Assembly (NCBI GenBank): GCA_016802295.1
Contig: JAESIW010000020.1
Span: 545,653 to 609,652, forward strand
Length of the DNA: 64,000 bases
Source of the DNA: Brachionus rotundiformis
Taxonomy: Eukaryota; Rotifera; Eurotatoria; Ploima; Brachionidae
Direction of reading: 5' to 3'
Under the pieces are notes generated by a model. The model was given only the letters and a program-made list of their open reading frames with translations, did not search any database and was not told the DNA's origin. Position numbers and translations under genes: made by a program. This document shows positions 1-10,710 of the stretch, one piece after another. Numbering within the stretch: the stretch's first letter is position 1; each line of letters begins with the position of its first letter.

Positions 1-169
1 TAAGATTTAAATTGATTATTGATTTTGTTTACCTAAAAAAAAAGGAAAAAATTTTTAATTTTTGGTAAAAAAGATGCAACAAAGTATGTTGCAGTATTTT
101 TTAAAATATATTTTATTTTAGTAAATTTTAATTTATCATAATAGGAAAAATGTTTGTTCTGTTTGTTTT

Positions 170-425
170 TGAAATTCACAAAACCGTTCAAATTAGAAAT
201 GATTTTGCTGCTGCGTTTAGCACCAGGCATGCTTTTTTCTCAAACAGGATAGTTCCACACTGAAATAGGTTGCCAGAAAATGTGGTTAAATCTAAATCAA
301 CTGCTTGTTTCAAAGAGTCTTTAGATAAATTCAACAGAAACGGCTCCAAACAGCCTAAAGGCTGATGGACTCAGACATTCTACATATAAAATGTCGCAGC
401 AACAACTACTACTACTACTACTACT
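170..425 (+). mobile_element. CR1-like LINE, 3' end only
   Basis: A 5'-truncated 3' end of a non-LTR retrotransposon. The plus strand at about 265-364 reads NRLPENVVKSKST, the C-terminal segment that follows reverse transcriptase in this family, then a stop, a short 3' UTR and a (CTA)n tail at about 400-425. The same C-terminal segment recurs near 10.4 kb and 21.7 kb, there with other trinucleotide tails. Family level is judged from recalled similarity. Confidence 0.75.
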
Positions 426-463
426 TCCTGTATCAGTTTGGAACTATTTTTTGGATGAAAAAT

Positions 464-550
464 TTTAATTGTATTATTACTATTATTAAATAGTTCGAGG
501 TAACCCTAAGGTGACTCAGAATGGATAACAATCCTTCTTTTCGTCCAGCG
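464..550 (-). mobile_element. jockey-like LINE 3' tail
   Basis: Read on the minus strand, an AAAGAAGGA-containing block is followed by a TAATAATAG-type tail. The same block closes the minus-strand LINE relic at 17.4-18.2 kb, and a third weak copy lies at 39.1-39.2 kb. It faces the CR1-like tail just to its left, so two LINE 3' ends converge here. Confidence 0.5.
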
Positions 551-1850
551 AATAAGATAAAAATAAAAAATAAGTTGTTTCAATGTTAAGCATGTAATAA
601 AATTTTTATTTTGTGAGCTGTAATTAAGATTTTCAAAAATAAGCTGATTTTTTTATTTTGGGGGGTAATTTTGACTTTTTAATACTCTTAGTAACGATAA
701 TCAAGGAATAATAATAATTATAAACTAATCACTTTTTTAACTTAAAAAATTTTAATAAAAAAAAAGTCATCCAGTCACTATAAAGATAAGGCATACTATT
801 TAATTAATTCATAATACGAAAAATTAAATTAAATATTATTAAACAAGCCATTTGACTAAGAAGCCTAAAAACTTAATTTAGCTTTTGAAATTATAAACTA
901 ACTTGGGACATAAAACAGTTCACTTCATAATTATGTCTAATGTTCATATTAAAATGATTAAGTTTTATTGATAAGTTAGGTTTTAGTTTTTAAATTAAAA
1001 TTTCTAATTAAACAAAAAACTCAACAATTAACACTTTATTTAATCTAGCAAAGCTACATATAATTTTTTATTTAAATGGAAATTTATTTGGGAAGATTAT
1101 GCACCAAAAATAAAGTAAACATGGCAAATTTTTATCTGGTTTTATTATACAAGCAAAATTTGGTTTTTATTTTTAAATTTTTCATTATGTTCGTAAATTA
1201 AAATAAAATTTGTATGTCAAAGTTAATTTTCTTATCAGGCCTTGTTTAATTTTAAATCTGATTATGATAATTATTTTCTTCTTTTGAAAAGTATTTACAA
1301 GTAGTTTTAAATTTTTATAATCTGACATTTGGTAAAGTGATTTTTTTCTCATTTACACTCGGTGGAGCTGGAATTACTCCAGTGCACCATAAATTAAGTA
1401 AAGATACAATATAACAATTATTTGAATATATTACGTAACTTATCTTTTATCTCTAACTTATCTTAGTTAATTTTTTTTTAATTAAGAAAATTTTAGATCA
1501 TTTTATTAAAAGAGAAATTTTCGCTTTTCTTTAAATGATCGATTAGTATCTGGAATAGAAAAGGTAGATTTTTTGCTAGATTTCTATTTAAGCTATTTAA
1601 AAAATTTGATTAATGTTAAATTATCTGACATTAGGCATAATTTGATTGATATTTTATATCTTCAGATAAAAATTAATTACCAATTTGAACAAAAAACTAG
1701 CAGAATTTGAGTCTATTTCTAGAGATTAATTTCGATTTATTCTACGTATTTTTTTCTTGTTGTATAAACTTAGAAAATTATAAGAAAAGAATATTTTGCA
1801 TGTATAAATTATGATTTTTTTTAATTTTGAAAAATTTAGATTTTTAAAAT
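551..1850. other. AT-rich intergenic spacer
   Basis: Homopolymer-rich A/T sequence with no coding signal, tRNA or clear repeat that I can see. Its right end holds a possible splice acceptor (AAATTTAG, about 1831-1840) just upstream of the next gene. Confidence 0.5.
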
Positions 1851-2234
1851 ATGTCATCGCCAGGTGATTCAGAGGTAAAAGTCTTCAAGAAACAGAACAC
1901 TTACTCAAGCGAAGCGCACGAGAAAGAGCCCTTGGATCCTCACTTGCTTCGCTCAAACTCTCTCATGAACAAGCACTCACTACCGGGCGTCAATCTTGTT
2001 AATACTCGTTCCTTGTTGGCCAACAACCACAATCTCAGCTGTGGCAATGATCTCTCTAGTATGGGCAATGATAAAGCCGAGTCCGATAAGACCAATTTTA
2101 AGCTTCATCGCACCAATGAAGTGGAAAATTTGACCACAGAAATTCAAAATGATAACCAACCATCTGATAAGTCTCAAAACCTAAGACGCACTCTTGAGCT
2201 CGAAAATTTAAATGAAATTGTCAATGATGAATAG
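1851..2234 (+). CDS. unrecognised 127-aa hydrophilic protein
   Basis: An ATG-to-stop frame of 127 residues that is clearly more GC-rich than its flanks, which supports real coding. The protein is polar and probably disordered, rich in Ser, Asn, Asp and Leu, with no signal peptide, membrane segment or catalytic motif. Two near repeats read EVENLTTE and ELENLNE towards the C-terminus. An acceptor-like AAATTTAG lies about 10 bases before the ATG, so this may be the last exon of a longer gene or a trans-splice acceptor site. AATAAA signals follow the stop. I do not recognise a family. Confidence 0.55.
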   Translation: MSSPGDSEVKVFKKQNTYSSEAHEKEPLDPHLLRSNSLMNKHSLPGVNLVNTRSLLANNHNLSCGNDLSSMGNDKAESDKTNFKLHRTNEVENLTTEIQNDNQPSDKSQNLRRTLELENLNEIVNDE

Positions 2235-4437
2235 TCAATTTAGTGTAAAATATTTTTAATTAATAAAATTATCATTTAATAAAGCTATTAAAATTTTTTT
2301 CCTTTATTTGTAATTAATTTATAATGATAAAGGTACAAACATGTACAGCAAAGACCTTTTAGAGCTATTTTAAAAGTTGTACAAGAGCACTGCACGAGCT
2401 ATCTTGAAATATTTTAATTAATTATCATTTGAATATAATTAGTTAACATTTAACTATTTGAATATTTGGAATATTTTTAAGCAGAATTTGTTATATTGCC
2501 AAATGTTTATCTAAACATATAATTAAAGAACTTTTAGTTTATTAACTGATCAGTTGAACCTTTTTGTTGGATTTTATTAATTTTTTATTATTCAATTAAT
2601 GATAGATATTAATTTAAAAGAAAATAAACGTAACAAAATTTCAACTAATTAAAATTTTTAATTAAACTATTTTTAGCTTCAAATTTACTTATAACAATTG
2701 ATTAAACAATTACCTACACAAGTTGTTTAAAGTCGTCATTAAAATTAAACATTACTAATAGAATAAAATCATCATTTTTTATTTTTATGTCTAAAATAAT
2801 TTAGAATAGAATGTTTAATTAAATGAGTCCAAAGTAAATAATTTAAAAAAGATAATGTAAATAATACTTGCGAATGAAATAGCTAGATTTTTATACAAGA
2901 TAAAACATTAGTTATTGGTAAAAAGTTGCCAAAACAAAAACGTTCAACACTTTATGAATTAATAAATTATCTATTGTTATGAAAAAGTTCATGGGCGTAT
3001 TTTGAATTTGAAAGTCTAATTGAATTATGTTTGCCAATTAAAGCTATTTCGAAATCAATACTTTTCAAATAAATATCTTTAAATATTATTATTCGAAAAA
3101 AAAAGAGAAAAAAATCATAGGTTTACCAAATCTTTGTTAAATTATTTACCAATTTTTAAATGTTCCTACTTAATTAGACTATTTTATCATATTGAGATAA
3201 ATAAAAATAAGCAAATTCTATAAATTTATATATACAAGCCAAAATATTGAGCTAAGTAAATCCTAAGAAAAAAATTCAACTTTAGTATCTTAATATTTAT
3301 TATTTTTTTTGGATAAAATTTTCGACTGTAGACTTAATTAATTTTCGACTGAGAGCTGGTCTATTAGCTGATGGTCAACTTGAACCAAATATTTGAATTT
3401 TTCAAACAGTTATTTAAATTTTGGGTTGATTTTATACATTTGGAACAAAATGATGCAAATTATTAGATGTTTTCAAAGCTATTTTTATCTATTTTAAAAT
3501 ATTTAAATCGACAATCTCTTTAAAACCCTACCAGATAAATTTTATTTAAACTTTTTGACTTTTTGTCCTGTCAAGTCCCATGGTTCAAAATGAGCCCAAG
3601 AAAGAAAAAGATTGGTTAGAGAGTGGTTAATATTAATTAAAAGTGAATCTTTTAGTACGCTTCTAAAAGTCTTTAAAGACAATAAATAAAAAAACTAAAA
3701 TCCACAAAATGTTCAGAATTTTCCCTAAGTTCAAAATCTGTAAAGAAAAGTATTTGTTGAGGGGTTAGCAAAAAAAGAGATACAAATAAATTGAAAAATT
3801 GACGATTTTTCGGCTAAATTAGCTTCAAAAAAATTTTTTTTCCTTTTCCATTCGCACCAATCTGTAGAAAATTCATTTCTCTCTAAGACGGTATATCGCA
3901 TTATGAAGTTTTATATGTTTTTCGATGACTTATAGATACTCAAATGAGACCAACTTTTGTGTGGGACGCTTAACTTCAGAATCCCTTAGTCCAAATATTT
4001 TATATTAAGAATAGATAAGAAATAATATTGATATTATTTTTAATATTCTCAAAATATATTGAAATAAATCTGTTCAAATTTTGTAAAAAATTAAAATTGT
4101 TGAATTTTTCTAAAATTTATTGTTAAAAAATATTTAAAAATAGGTGAATTTAATAAAATACTGAAAACATAAAAATGCACTTTAAAAAATTCAATTTGGC
4201 ATCATTTTAATAAATTTAGGTCAATTTAAGTTAACATTTAAACTCAATAATTCTATTTGAAATTTTACTAATTTTGGCTATTAGAAAATTATATCTAATA
4301 AAAAAAATTATCAGTATCTATAAGTTTATTTATTCGGAAATGAAAAATACTAATTCTAAGAATAAAATATTAGATTATTTGGTATAAAAATTTTTTTTAA
4401 ACTGGAAAAAAAAATTTACAATTATAAAAAAGTCTTG
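2235..4437. other. AT-rich intergenic spacer (2.2 kb)
   Basis: No open frame with coding character. A slightly less AT-rich patch at about 3840-3990 has no recognisable coding content. Lies between the 127-aa gene and the 3' end of the NUAK gene. Confidence 0.5.
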
Positions 4438-6359
4438 TTAATAAACTGCAGTGGGTTGAGTCGGGTTTTGTTGGTTTGTTGAATTTTTTCTGGTCAATTG
4501 AATGCTGGGGCTGACTTTGGGCGAGCCTTCGTAGCCGAGTGCTTGGACGCCTTGTCTGGAGGCGCCGGGCAAATAAGAGTAAAACACCACCGGAGGGTAG
4601 GCATAGCCCACATTAACCCACCAATGTTCAGCAATGTCATCTATCGATGCTCGTTTGGAGGCTTTGGTGCACAAGCATTTTTTTATCAGGCCGAATGCAC
4701 CGGATCTCTCTCTTGGAACAATAAATTGTCCATCGGTAATCTGTTTAACTAGCCTGTTGTAATCGCCGCCTTGGAAAGGCATCGATCCGTATACCAGTGT
4801 GTACAGAAGGACGCCGAGACTCCAGCAGTCTACTTCGGGTCCAAAATATGGAAAACCATTGACTATTTCAGGTGATGCATACAAAGGACTTCCGCAAAAA
4901 GTATACAGTAAATTATTAGGGCTCCAGTTATTGCTCAGGCCGAAATCGGCCAGTTTTATGTCACCATTGGAATCAATTAGAATGTTTTCCAGCTTCAGAT
5001 CGCGATGCACTATTCGGTTCTTGTGCAAAAAATGCACAGCCGAGACTATTTGCCGAAAGATGCCGCGGGCCTCAACTTCCGAGACCCTTTTTCTTTCATT
5101 CAAATAATCGTAGAGCTCTCCACCGCTGGCGTTCTCCATTACCAATATTATTTTCTCAGAGCTTTCATAAACTTAAAAAAATAATTCCTTTTTTTAATAA
5201 AAAGTCTTTTTTATTTTTGTTATTGGTTAATAATTAATAGAAAATTTTTATCTAATTATATTCTGTAAATAAAAAATTATCTATTTTTATTTCAAAAAAA
5301 TTAAAATAATTAAACCAAGTCGAATTAAGAGTTAAATTAATTTAAATTTTCTTAAAATAAAAGATAGTTATTAAATAGCCAATTTATTTAAATTTTGAAA
5401 TTTAAAAAAAATTTTTTTAAAATTATCTAAAGGTGTTAGTAAAGCTTGATAATGTTAAATTAATAAGCAAAATTTTCACAATCACCAAATTTAATTAACT
5501 TTTACCTTCAATGATTTTTATAATATGCGGATGATTTATGTTAGCCATGAAATCAATTTCTCGTCTTATTCTTTCTAACCTGCGCGGTTTAACATTTATT
5601 TTACTCTTATTTATCAACTTTATGGCTACCTAAGATAAGATAAGATAATGACCACATGAATTAAATTTTTAAACAAAAAAAAATTTTTAATTTAAAAGAA
5701 AATCAGCAAAAACTCTTCTTCCAAATTTTGGTGTAATATTAAAAATCTTGCTCTCTCATTAGCTAAGCATTAATTAATTAACTTAAGTTACCTTCCAGAA
5801 TTTTAACGATATGCGGATGATTTAGCCGTGACATGAACTCTATTTCTCGCCTCACCCGAGCCAAGTCCTGCTTATTTTCTATGCGATTTTTGTGAATTAT
5901 TTTTATAGCAACCTAAATTAATTAACCACATTAAACATTTTAATTTCTTACTGACTTTCTTTCAAAATTAAGCAAAACTAGATAAAAAAATGACCACTGA
6001 ATTACCTGTTTGCCAGTGCGTTTGTCATTGGCCAGCTTGACTTTTCCATATGTGCCTTTGCCAAGCACTTTGATGAAATCAAAGCGCGAATGGAGTGTTT
6101 CGCGCTGGTTTCTGCTCAGAGTCTCCATGGAGCCCTGGTTAAGCCTGTAGCTGGACGAGATGCCGCTGGTGCCGCCATTGGCCAGCGCATTTCCGCCATC
6201 GGTGGCGCCCGAGTGCGAGTTGCGCACCGAGTGGTCCTCGAAGCTGTTTATGCTCTCTCTCACTCGGCCGTACTCGCCCTGGCGGCTGGTACGGCCCGAG
6301 TTCAGCTTTGAATAGTCATTCTCTTCATTGGAAAATGTGTACTTGTCTATTTTGGACAT
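4438..6359 (-). CDS. NUAK: NUAK-family Ser/Thr protein kinase (AMPK-related)
   Basis: A kinase of the LKB1-activated, AMPK-related NUAK family. Exon 1 is 6006-6359, start ATG at 6359: a 90-residue polar leader, then the Gly-rich loop GKGTYGKV. The next exon is one of two versions, 5792-5912 or 5506-5629. The last exon is 4438-5171, with HRDLKLEN, DFG, the T-loop TFCGSPLYASPE (its Thr is the expected LKB1 site) and the end of the kinase domain. Both isoforms stay in frame (402 and 403 aa). LYASPEIVNG and the close overall match recalled for vertebrate NUAK1/2 support NUAK over MARK or SIK. The tail after the kinase domain is only about 60 residues, much shorter than in vertebrates (roughly 630-660 aa), so the usual C-terminal phosphatase-binding region seems absent. 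The 5' UTR may have a further exon. Confidence 0.9.
5506..5629 (-). other. NUAK: NUAK alternative exon 2b (beta3-alphaC)
   Basis: 124-nt exon with TCTTAG acceptor and G|GTAAAAG donor, same phases as exon 2a. It encodes VAIKLINKSK...RREIDFM and ends HPHIIKIIE. One codon longer than 2a in the basic stretch between beta3 and alphaC. The acceptor abuts a (GATAA)n run at 5631-5648. Confidence 0.85.
5792..5912 (-). other. NUAK: NUAK alternative exon 2a (beta3-alphaC)
   Basis: 121-nt exon with TTTAG acceptor and G|GTAAC donor, phase 0 in and phase 1 out. It encodes VAIKIIHKNR...RREIEFM, which holds the catalytic Lys of beta3 and the alphaC Glu. It is about 60% identical to exon 2b, 162 bp downstream on the minus strand. 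Confidence 0.85.
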
Positions 6360-6365
6360 GGCCAA

Positions 6366-7149
6366 TCGGTTCTGGATTAATGCGTGCTCAAAATAAAATA
6401 AATAGGAAAATTAACATTCAATGTAAATTGAATTGAGAACAAGATAGAAAAAATAGGTAAAAATAAGAGCCCGTCATGCTTCATTGACTAAAAATATGAA
6501 AAGATATATCTTTTTTTTCTCTCTCTTTCTCTATCACTCACAATCCTACATTAAAATTAGTTAATTAGTTTTCAAATTTTTTTTTGTTTTCTAAAGACTT
6601 AAAAATTTAGTTCAGGTAAATAAAAATACTCTTGTAATAATCAAACACTGGGAGAAATGGTGGCGAGAGCAAGAGATAGTGAGAGAAAAGATAGAACCAA
6701 AAAAAAAAACAAATAAAAAGCATAAATCAAAAATTTTAATGATGATAAAAGTTTTTTTTTGTTTGGCTTGATTAAGAAATTTATGAACCAGATTCGTTTG
6801 TGTGGGAAGCGTATTGGCATACTTTCTCGAGCTTAAAATTTATCAATTTATTTATTTAATTTAGTAATTATATGTTTAGTCAAATAAGATAATTTAAAAT
6901 TTGTTAACATTTTTTTGTTTGACCAAACGTGAAAGACTATAAATTTTAAATTTTGCCACACAAAAAAATTAAAACTCGATTATCTCCAAATAGAGGAAGG
7001 GTCACATGATCTTAATAGGAACAACTAATTTTGTCCAAAGCCATTAATTAAAGATAAATGAATTAGAGTTTTAAAACTTTCATTCTCTAAATATTTTATT
7101 CCCTCATCAAAAGTAATTTTTAAAAAAAATCTTAAATCAATATTCAAAA
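6366..7149. other. spacer upstream of NUAK
   Basis: Presumed NUAK 5' region. It contains a CT-rich run at about 6512-6540 and a GA-rich run at about 6663-6695 that are roughly complementary and could pair. No other gene is visible. Confidence 0.4.
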
Positions 7150-8259
7150 AGGTTTTTAAAAGTATTTAAGAAAAATTATAATTGAAAGCAGCAATGTTAA
7201 ATTTACTAATGTAAATAAAAGAGCTCTAAACACTAAAGTTGTTAATTTCATTAAGGTAAATAATATTTTTATGGATTGAAACTATTAATCTATTTTTGAT
7301 ATTCAGGAACAAACTTCAAAAAACAACGGTTTATTATCTTCTTCTCGCCTTGCTCTTAAAATTTTAGACGAATTAAAAATAAAAATTAGTAGTAGTGTTA
7401 TTAGAAAATACAGATTTAAGCAGGGTATGTATTATTCTAGATAATTATATAAATTAATATAACAATGAAAAATTTAAGGATTTCGTTATCGTCGGGTTAG
7501 GAAATCACCCCTTTTAACAGAATCACAAAAACTTCAAAGAATCCTATGGTGCCTTAGACATAAAAACTGTGATTTTAAACAGTATATTTTTGTCGATGAA
7601 ACGATGATTAGAACTTTTGACAAACCATTATACCATATAAGGCTCCCAAATACTTACCCCTCGGCTTTACCATGTACTTCAAAGTACACATCAAAATTGA
7701 ACATTTGGGCGGGAATTTCATATAGAGGTTGCACTGAATTTGCAGTATGATTAAAAAATTAAAATATTGAGAATTTTTTTAATTAAAGATTGATTTTAAA
7801 ATAGGTGTTTAAAGAAAACATGGATTCACAATTATATCAAGAAATTCTGGCCGATTATTTATTCCCATTTGGGGCGAGAGAATATGACTTCTGGTTTAAA
7901 CTTCACCAGGATAATGATCCTAAGCACAATTCTAACGTTTGTAAAAATTTTTTAAGCATAAATAGTGTATTTTGGGTAGGAACTTTTATTTTAAAATTTT
8001 TGTCTAATTTTATAAAATCAAGGATAAATCACCACCTAAATCTCCCGACCTTAATCCAATTGAGCCCTTGTGGAACGAGCTAAAAATTTATGTGCGTCAA
8101 AGATTAATTTTAAAAGAGTCTGATATGATTGAAGCCATCAATGATTTTCAGAAAACTATAACACCAGAGAAGTGTAAAAAATATATAGATCATTTAAAAA
8201 AAGTATTTTTTAATCCTTGGTTATTTATTATTTTAAATATATTGATTAAAATCTATTAG
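7150..8259 (+). CDS. Tc1/mariner-type transposase with four short introns
   Basis: A DDE transposase. Exons by splice consensus and phase: up to 7255 (start not resolved), 7307-7424, 7479-7744, 7805-7975 and 8023-8259; introns are 51, 54, 60 and 47 bp. The N-terminal part looks like a helix-turn-helix region. First catalytic Asp lies in FVDETMIRT, second in HQDNDPKHNS, and the Glu in SPDLNPIEPLWNE. After removing the last intron the second Asp and the Glu are separated by exactly 34 residues, the DD34E spacing of Tc1, which strongly supports the intron. No stop or frameshift interrupts 7307-8259. I found no convincing terminal inverted repeats. Whether it is mobile or domesticated cannot be told from this window. 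Confidence 0.8.
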
Positions 8260-8399
8260 GTAATTGAGATAGTAATTCAAAGAGATGGTGACTGGTCTGA
8301 TCATTAACTTTATACATTTAGAATTATGATTTTTTTTCGAAATGAATAATCGATATGTAAATAATTTACTATTTTTTAGTTTTTTAAAATCAAATATAA

Positions 8400-8765
8400 A
8401 ATAAAATAATAAAAAAAGGTTTCCCTAAATTTTACTTTTTTTTACTAATTTTTACAAAATATAACCAAAATTAACGTAATTTTTGGTTAAAAATAGTTAT
8501 TTTTAAAATCGTTTAAAAAACAATTTAAAAAAAAAAAAAAATTTTAAATTTTCGATATTTGGCAAAAAAAGACATTTTTTCCAAAATTTTTGGCCGTTTT
8601 TTATTTTACCAAATTTTACCAAAATTATCGTAAAATCCTGAAAATAAACGTAATTTTTCGTAAAATACCTCTTTTTTACTTTTCGGATTTTACGTTAATT
8701 TACGTAAAATGTGGTAAAATTTGGTTAATTTACGGTATTTTACGTAAATTTTCGTAAAATACTGT
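8400..8765. repeat. GGTAAAATTTGG / ACGTAAAAT repeat cluster
   Basis: Dense variants of CGTAAAAT, TTACGTAAA, TTTTACCAAA and their complements. The 8590-8680 half is an imperfect inverted copy of the 8680-8765 half, so the stretch could form a long hairpin. It abuts the broken end of the minus-strand LINE at 8794. Confidence 0.5.
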
Positions 8766-8789
8766 TATCAAATCACCACTGTATAGCTT

Positions 8790-9725
8790 CTGTTCAAGTT
8801 CCTTTTTTGAAAATTGGTGAAATGTTAGCCTCTTTCCAAGCGCTTGGAACCCTACCACTGGTGTAAGAAGATATGAACAGTTTCGAGAGGTAAACTGCAA
8901 GAGTACCGGAACATTTCTTCAGGACATTTGGGTGCATGCCGTCAACTCCCGGGGCCTTGTGTACATCCAGGTTAAGCAAGTATTTGAGAACATTCGAATT
9001 CGAAAACACACTTAATTGGATTCATTTTTACTGTCAATTTGAGTTCGGATAAACCACTTGTATTTCAAGTTTGTGAGCCTTTTAATATTCTTATTAAACC
9101 ACTTGGGTTTTTTTCTATTTGAAATGCTCAGGTCGCTCATTTCTTTTAACTTCGAAGCGAGATGTTCTTCTAAAGCAACATAAAATTTTCTTCTAAAGTT
9201 TCGATGAATTTGGAGCTTAGGACACCAGCTTGACTTTGACCCTCGACGTATCCGTCCAAGTTTGTCCAACTAATTTTCGGAAAGTTAAAATCTCCAGCAA
9301 TTAACAGACCGGTGTACTTTTTTTTTCCACTAACTTTTTTGCTAAAGCTATATTTTTAAATATCTCTTCAGCTGTCTCGTGATTAGAGTATGGTGGCCGA
9401 TAAATACAGCCTATCAAAATATCAAAATTGAGTCCCCACCGGTATTAACTTTACACCAAATTTCCTCTCCAATTGTTCGGGCTAATCCATCTTCAAGGAC
9501 CTCAGAGGCCTCGATATCATCTCTAACATAAATCGCCACTCCTCCACCAACCACTTGTTTCTTGTCTTTGGTAAACAACGAATAGTGTGGAATATTTTTT
9601 AATGATCTTAAGTTAAACCAAGTCTCAGTAATTAATATGATATGCGGAAATTTGCTCGTTTGAATTAGTGAGTTAAAGGAGTCCCACTTGTTTACAATAA
9701 AATTTTTATAATACTGAATCATTTA
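8790..9725 (-). mobile_element. CR1-like LINE, internally deleted
   Basis: Minus-strand fragments in element order: endonuclease N-terminus at 9414-9722 (ITETWFN, GGGVAIYVRDD), endonuclease core at about 9190-9330 (IAGDFNFPKISW, then SKFIETLEE), linker at about 9012-9180 (PKWFNKNIK), and reverse transcriptase start at 8794-9009 (HKAPGVDGMHPN, ISPIFKKGT). The end of the endonuclease and most of the reverse transcriptase are missing, and frames change between pieces. A decayed copy. Confidence 0.85.
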
Positions 9726-9989
9726 AATTAATAATTTATTATTTAATTATTTGAATATATATTGTAGGATAGTGATTTGTTGGATATATCTGCCATTTAT
9801 TAATTAAAAATATTTTTAAAATCTTTCCTATTTTTTATCAATTTTTGACCATCAAAAACGTATCATAAACCTCAATTTGCCAATTAAATTCTAATTTTAT
9901 CTATATTTTAAAATTTAAAGATCAAAAATAAATGATTAATTTGTTTACATTTCTTTAAAAATTATTATTATTAAAGTGGACCAGCCAAG

Positions 9990-10600
9990 TGAAAAGTACT
10001 TGGAATGCTAAAGCGAACGTTTACAAGTAGAGAAGAAAGACTGCGGGCAAGATTGTATATATCCATGGTGAGACCCCACCTAGACTACGCAGTGCAGGTT
10101 TGGAATCCAAGTATGAAAATGGACGTGAATGCGTTGGAAAAGGTGCAAGAGAGGGCAACAAAAATACCTTTGTCTGTAAGAAACATGCCGTATGGAATGA
10201 GCCTGGCAAAATTAGGACTGACAAAGCTGAGTGAAAGAAGAGTGAGAGGGGACTTGATTGAAATGTACAAATTAGTGAATGGAATAGGTAAGCTTGGTCA
10301 AGAATCTAGTGAATAAATCAGAAAACAAGTGACCAGCCGAGGGGTTAAGAGGAAATACCATCAAAGTCCAGAGAGAAAGTTTCCCAGCTCAAATTAGAAA
10401 CAATTTTGCGGATGAAGTGCCAGACATGTATTCTTTTCAACCAGAGTAGTTCCGCAGAAAATGTGGTGAAATCCAAGTCAACCGCTAATTTTAAAATGGG
10501 TTTAGATAAGTTCAATGGAATCGACTGTTACAGCTCTACACGGCCAATTGGCGATGATGGGCTTAGATAATCATGTAAGGTGTACTACTACTACTACTAG
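9990..10600 (+). mobile_element. CR1-like LINE 3' portion
   Basis: Frame 10005-10316 encodes the C-terminal part of the LINE polyprotein (MVRPHLDYAVQVWNP, LEKVQERATK, KLSERRVRGDLIEMYK). A decayed continuation runs to about 10560 and ends in a (CTA)n tail at 10586-10600. 5'-truncated, as is usual for LINE insertions. Confidence 0.85.
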
Positions 10601-10710
10601 AAGATTTTTGAAATTAAATTATTTTCAAAACGAATAAAATTATATAAATTTTCACATTTAAAGATCTTTAAATTTTATTCATATCAATTAAATAGAAAGA
10701 AAAAACAAAA

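Noticed and set aside
6990..8310. Terminal inverted repeats around the Tc1/mariner gene
   Set aside because: Segments near 7001-7020 and 8284-8309 share short words, but not in a consistent inverted alignment.
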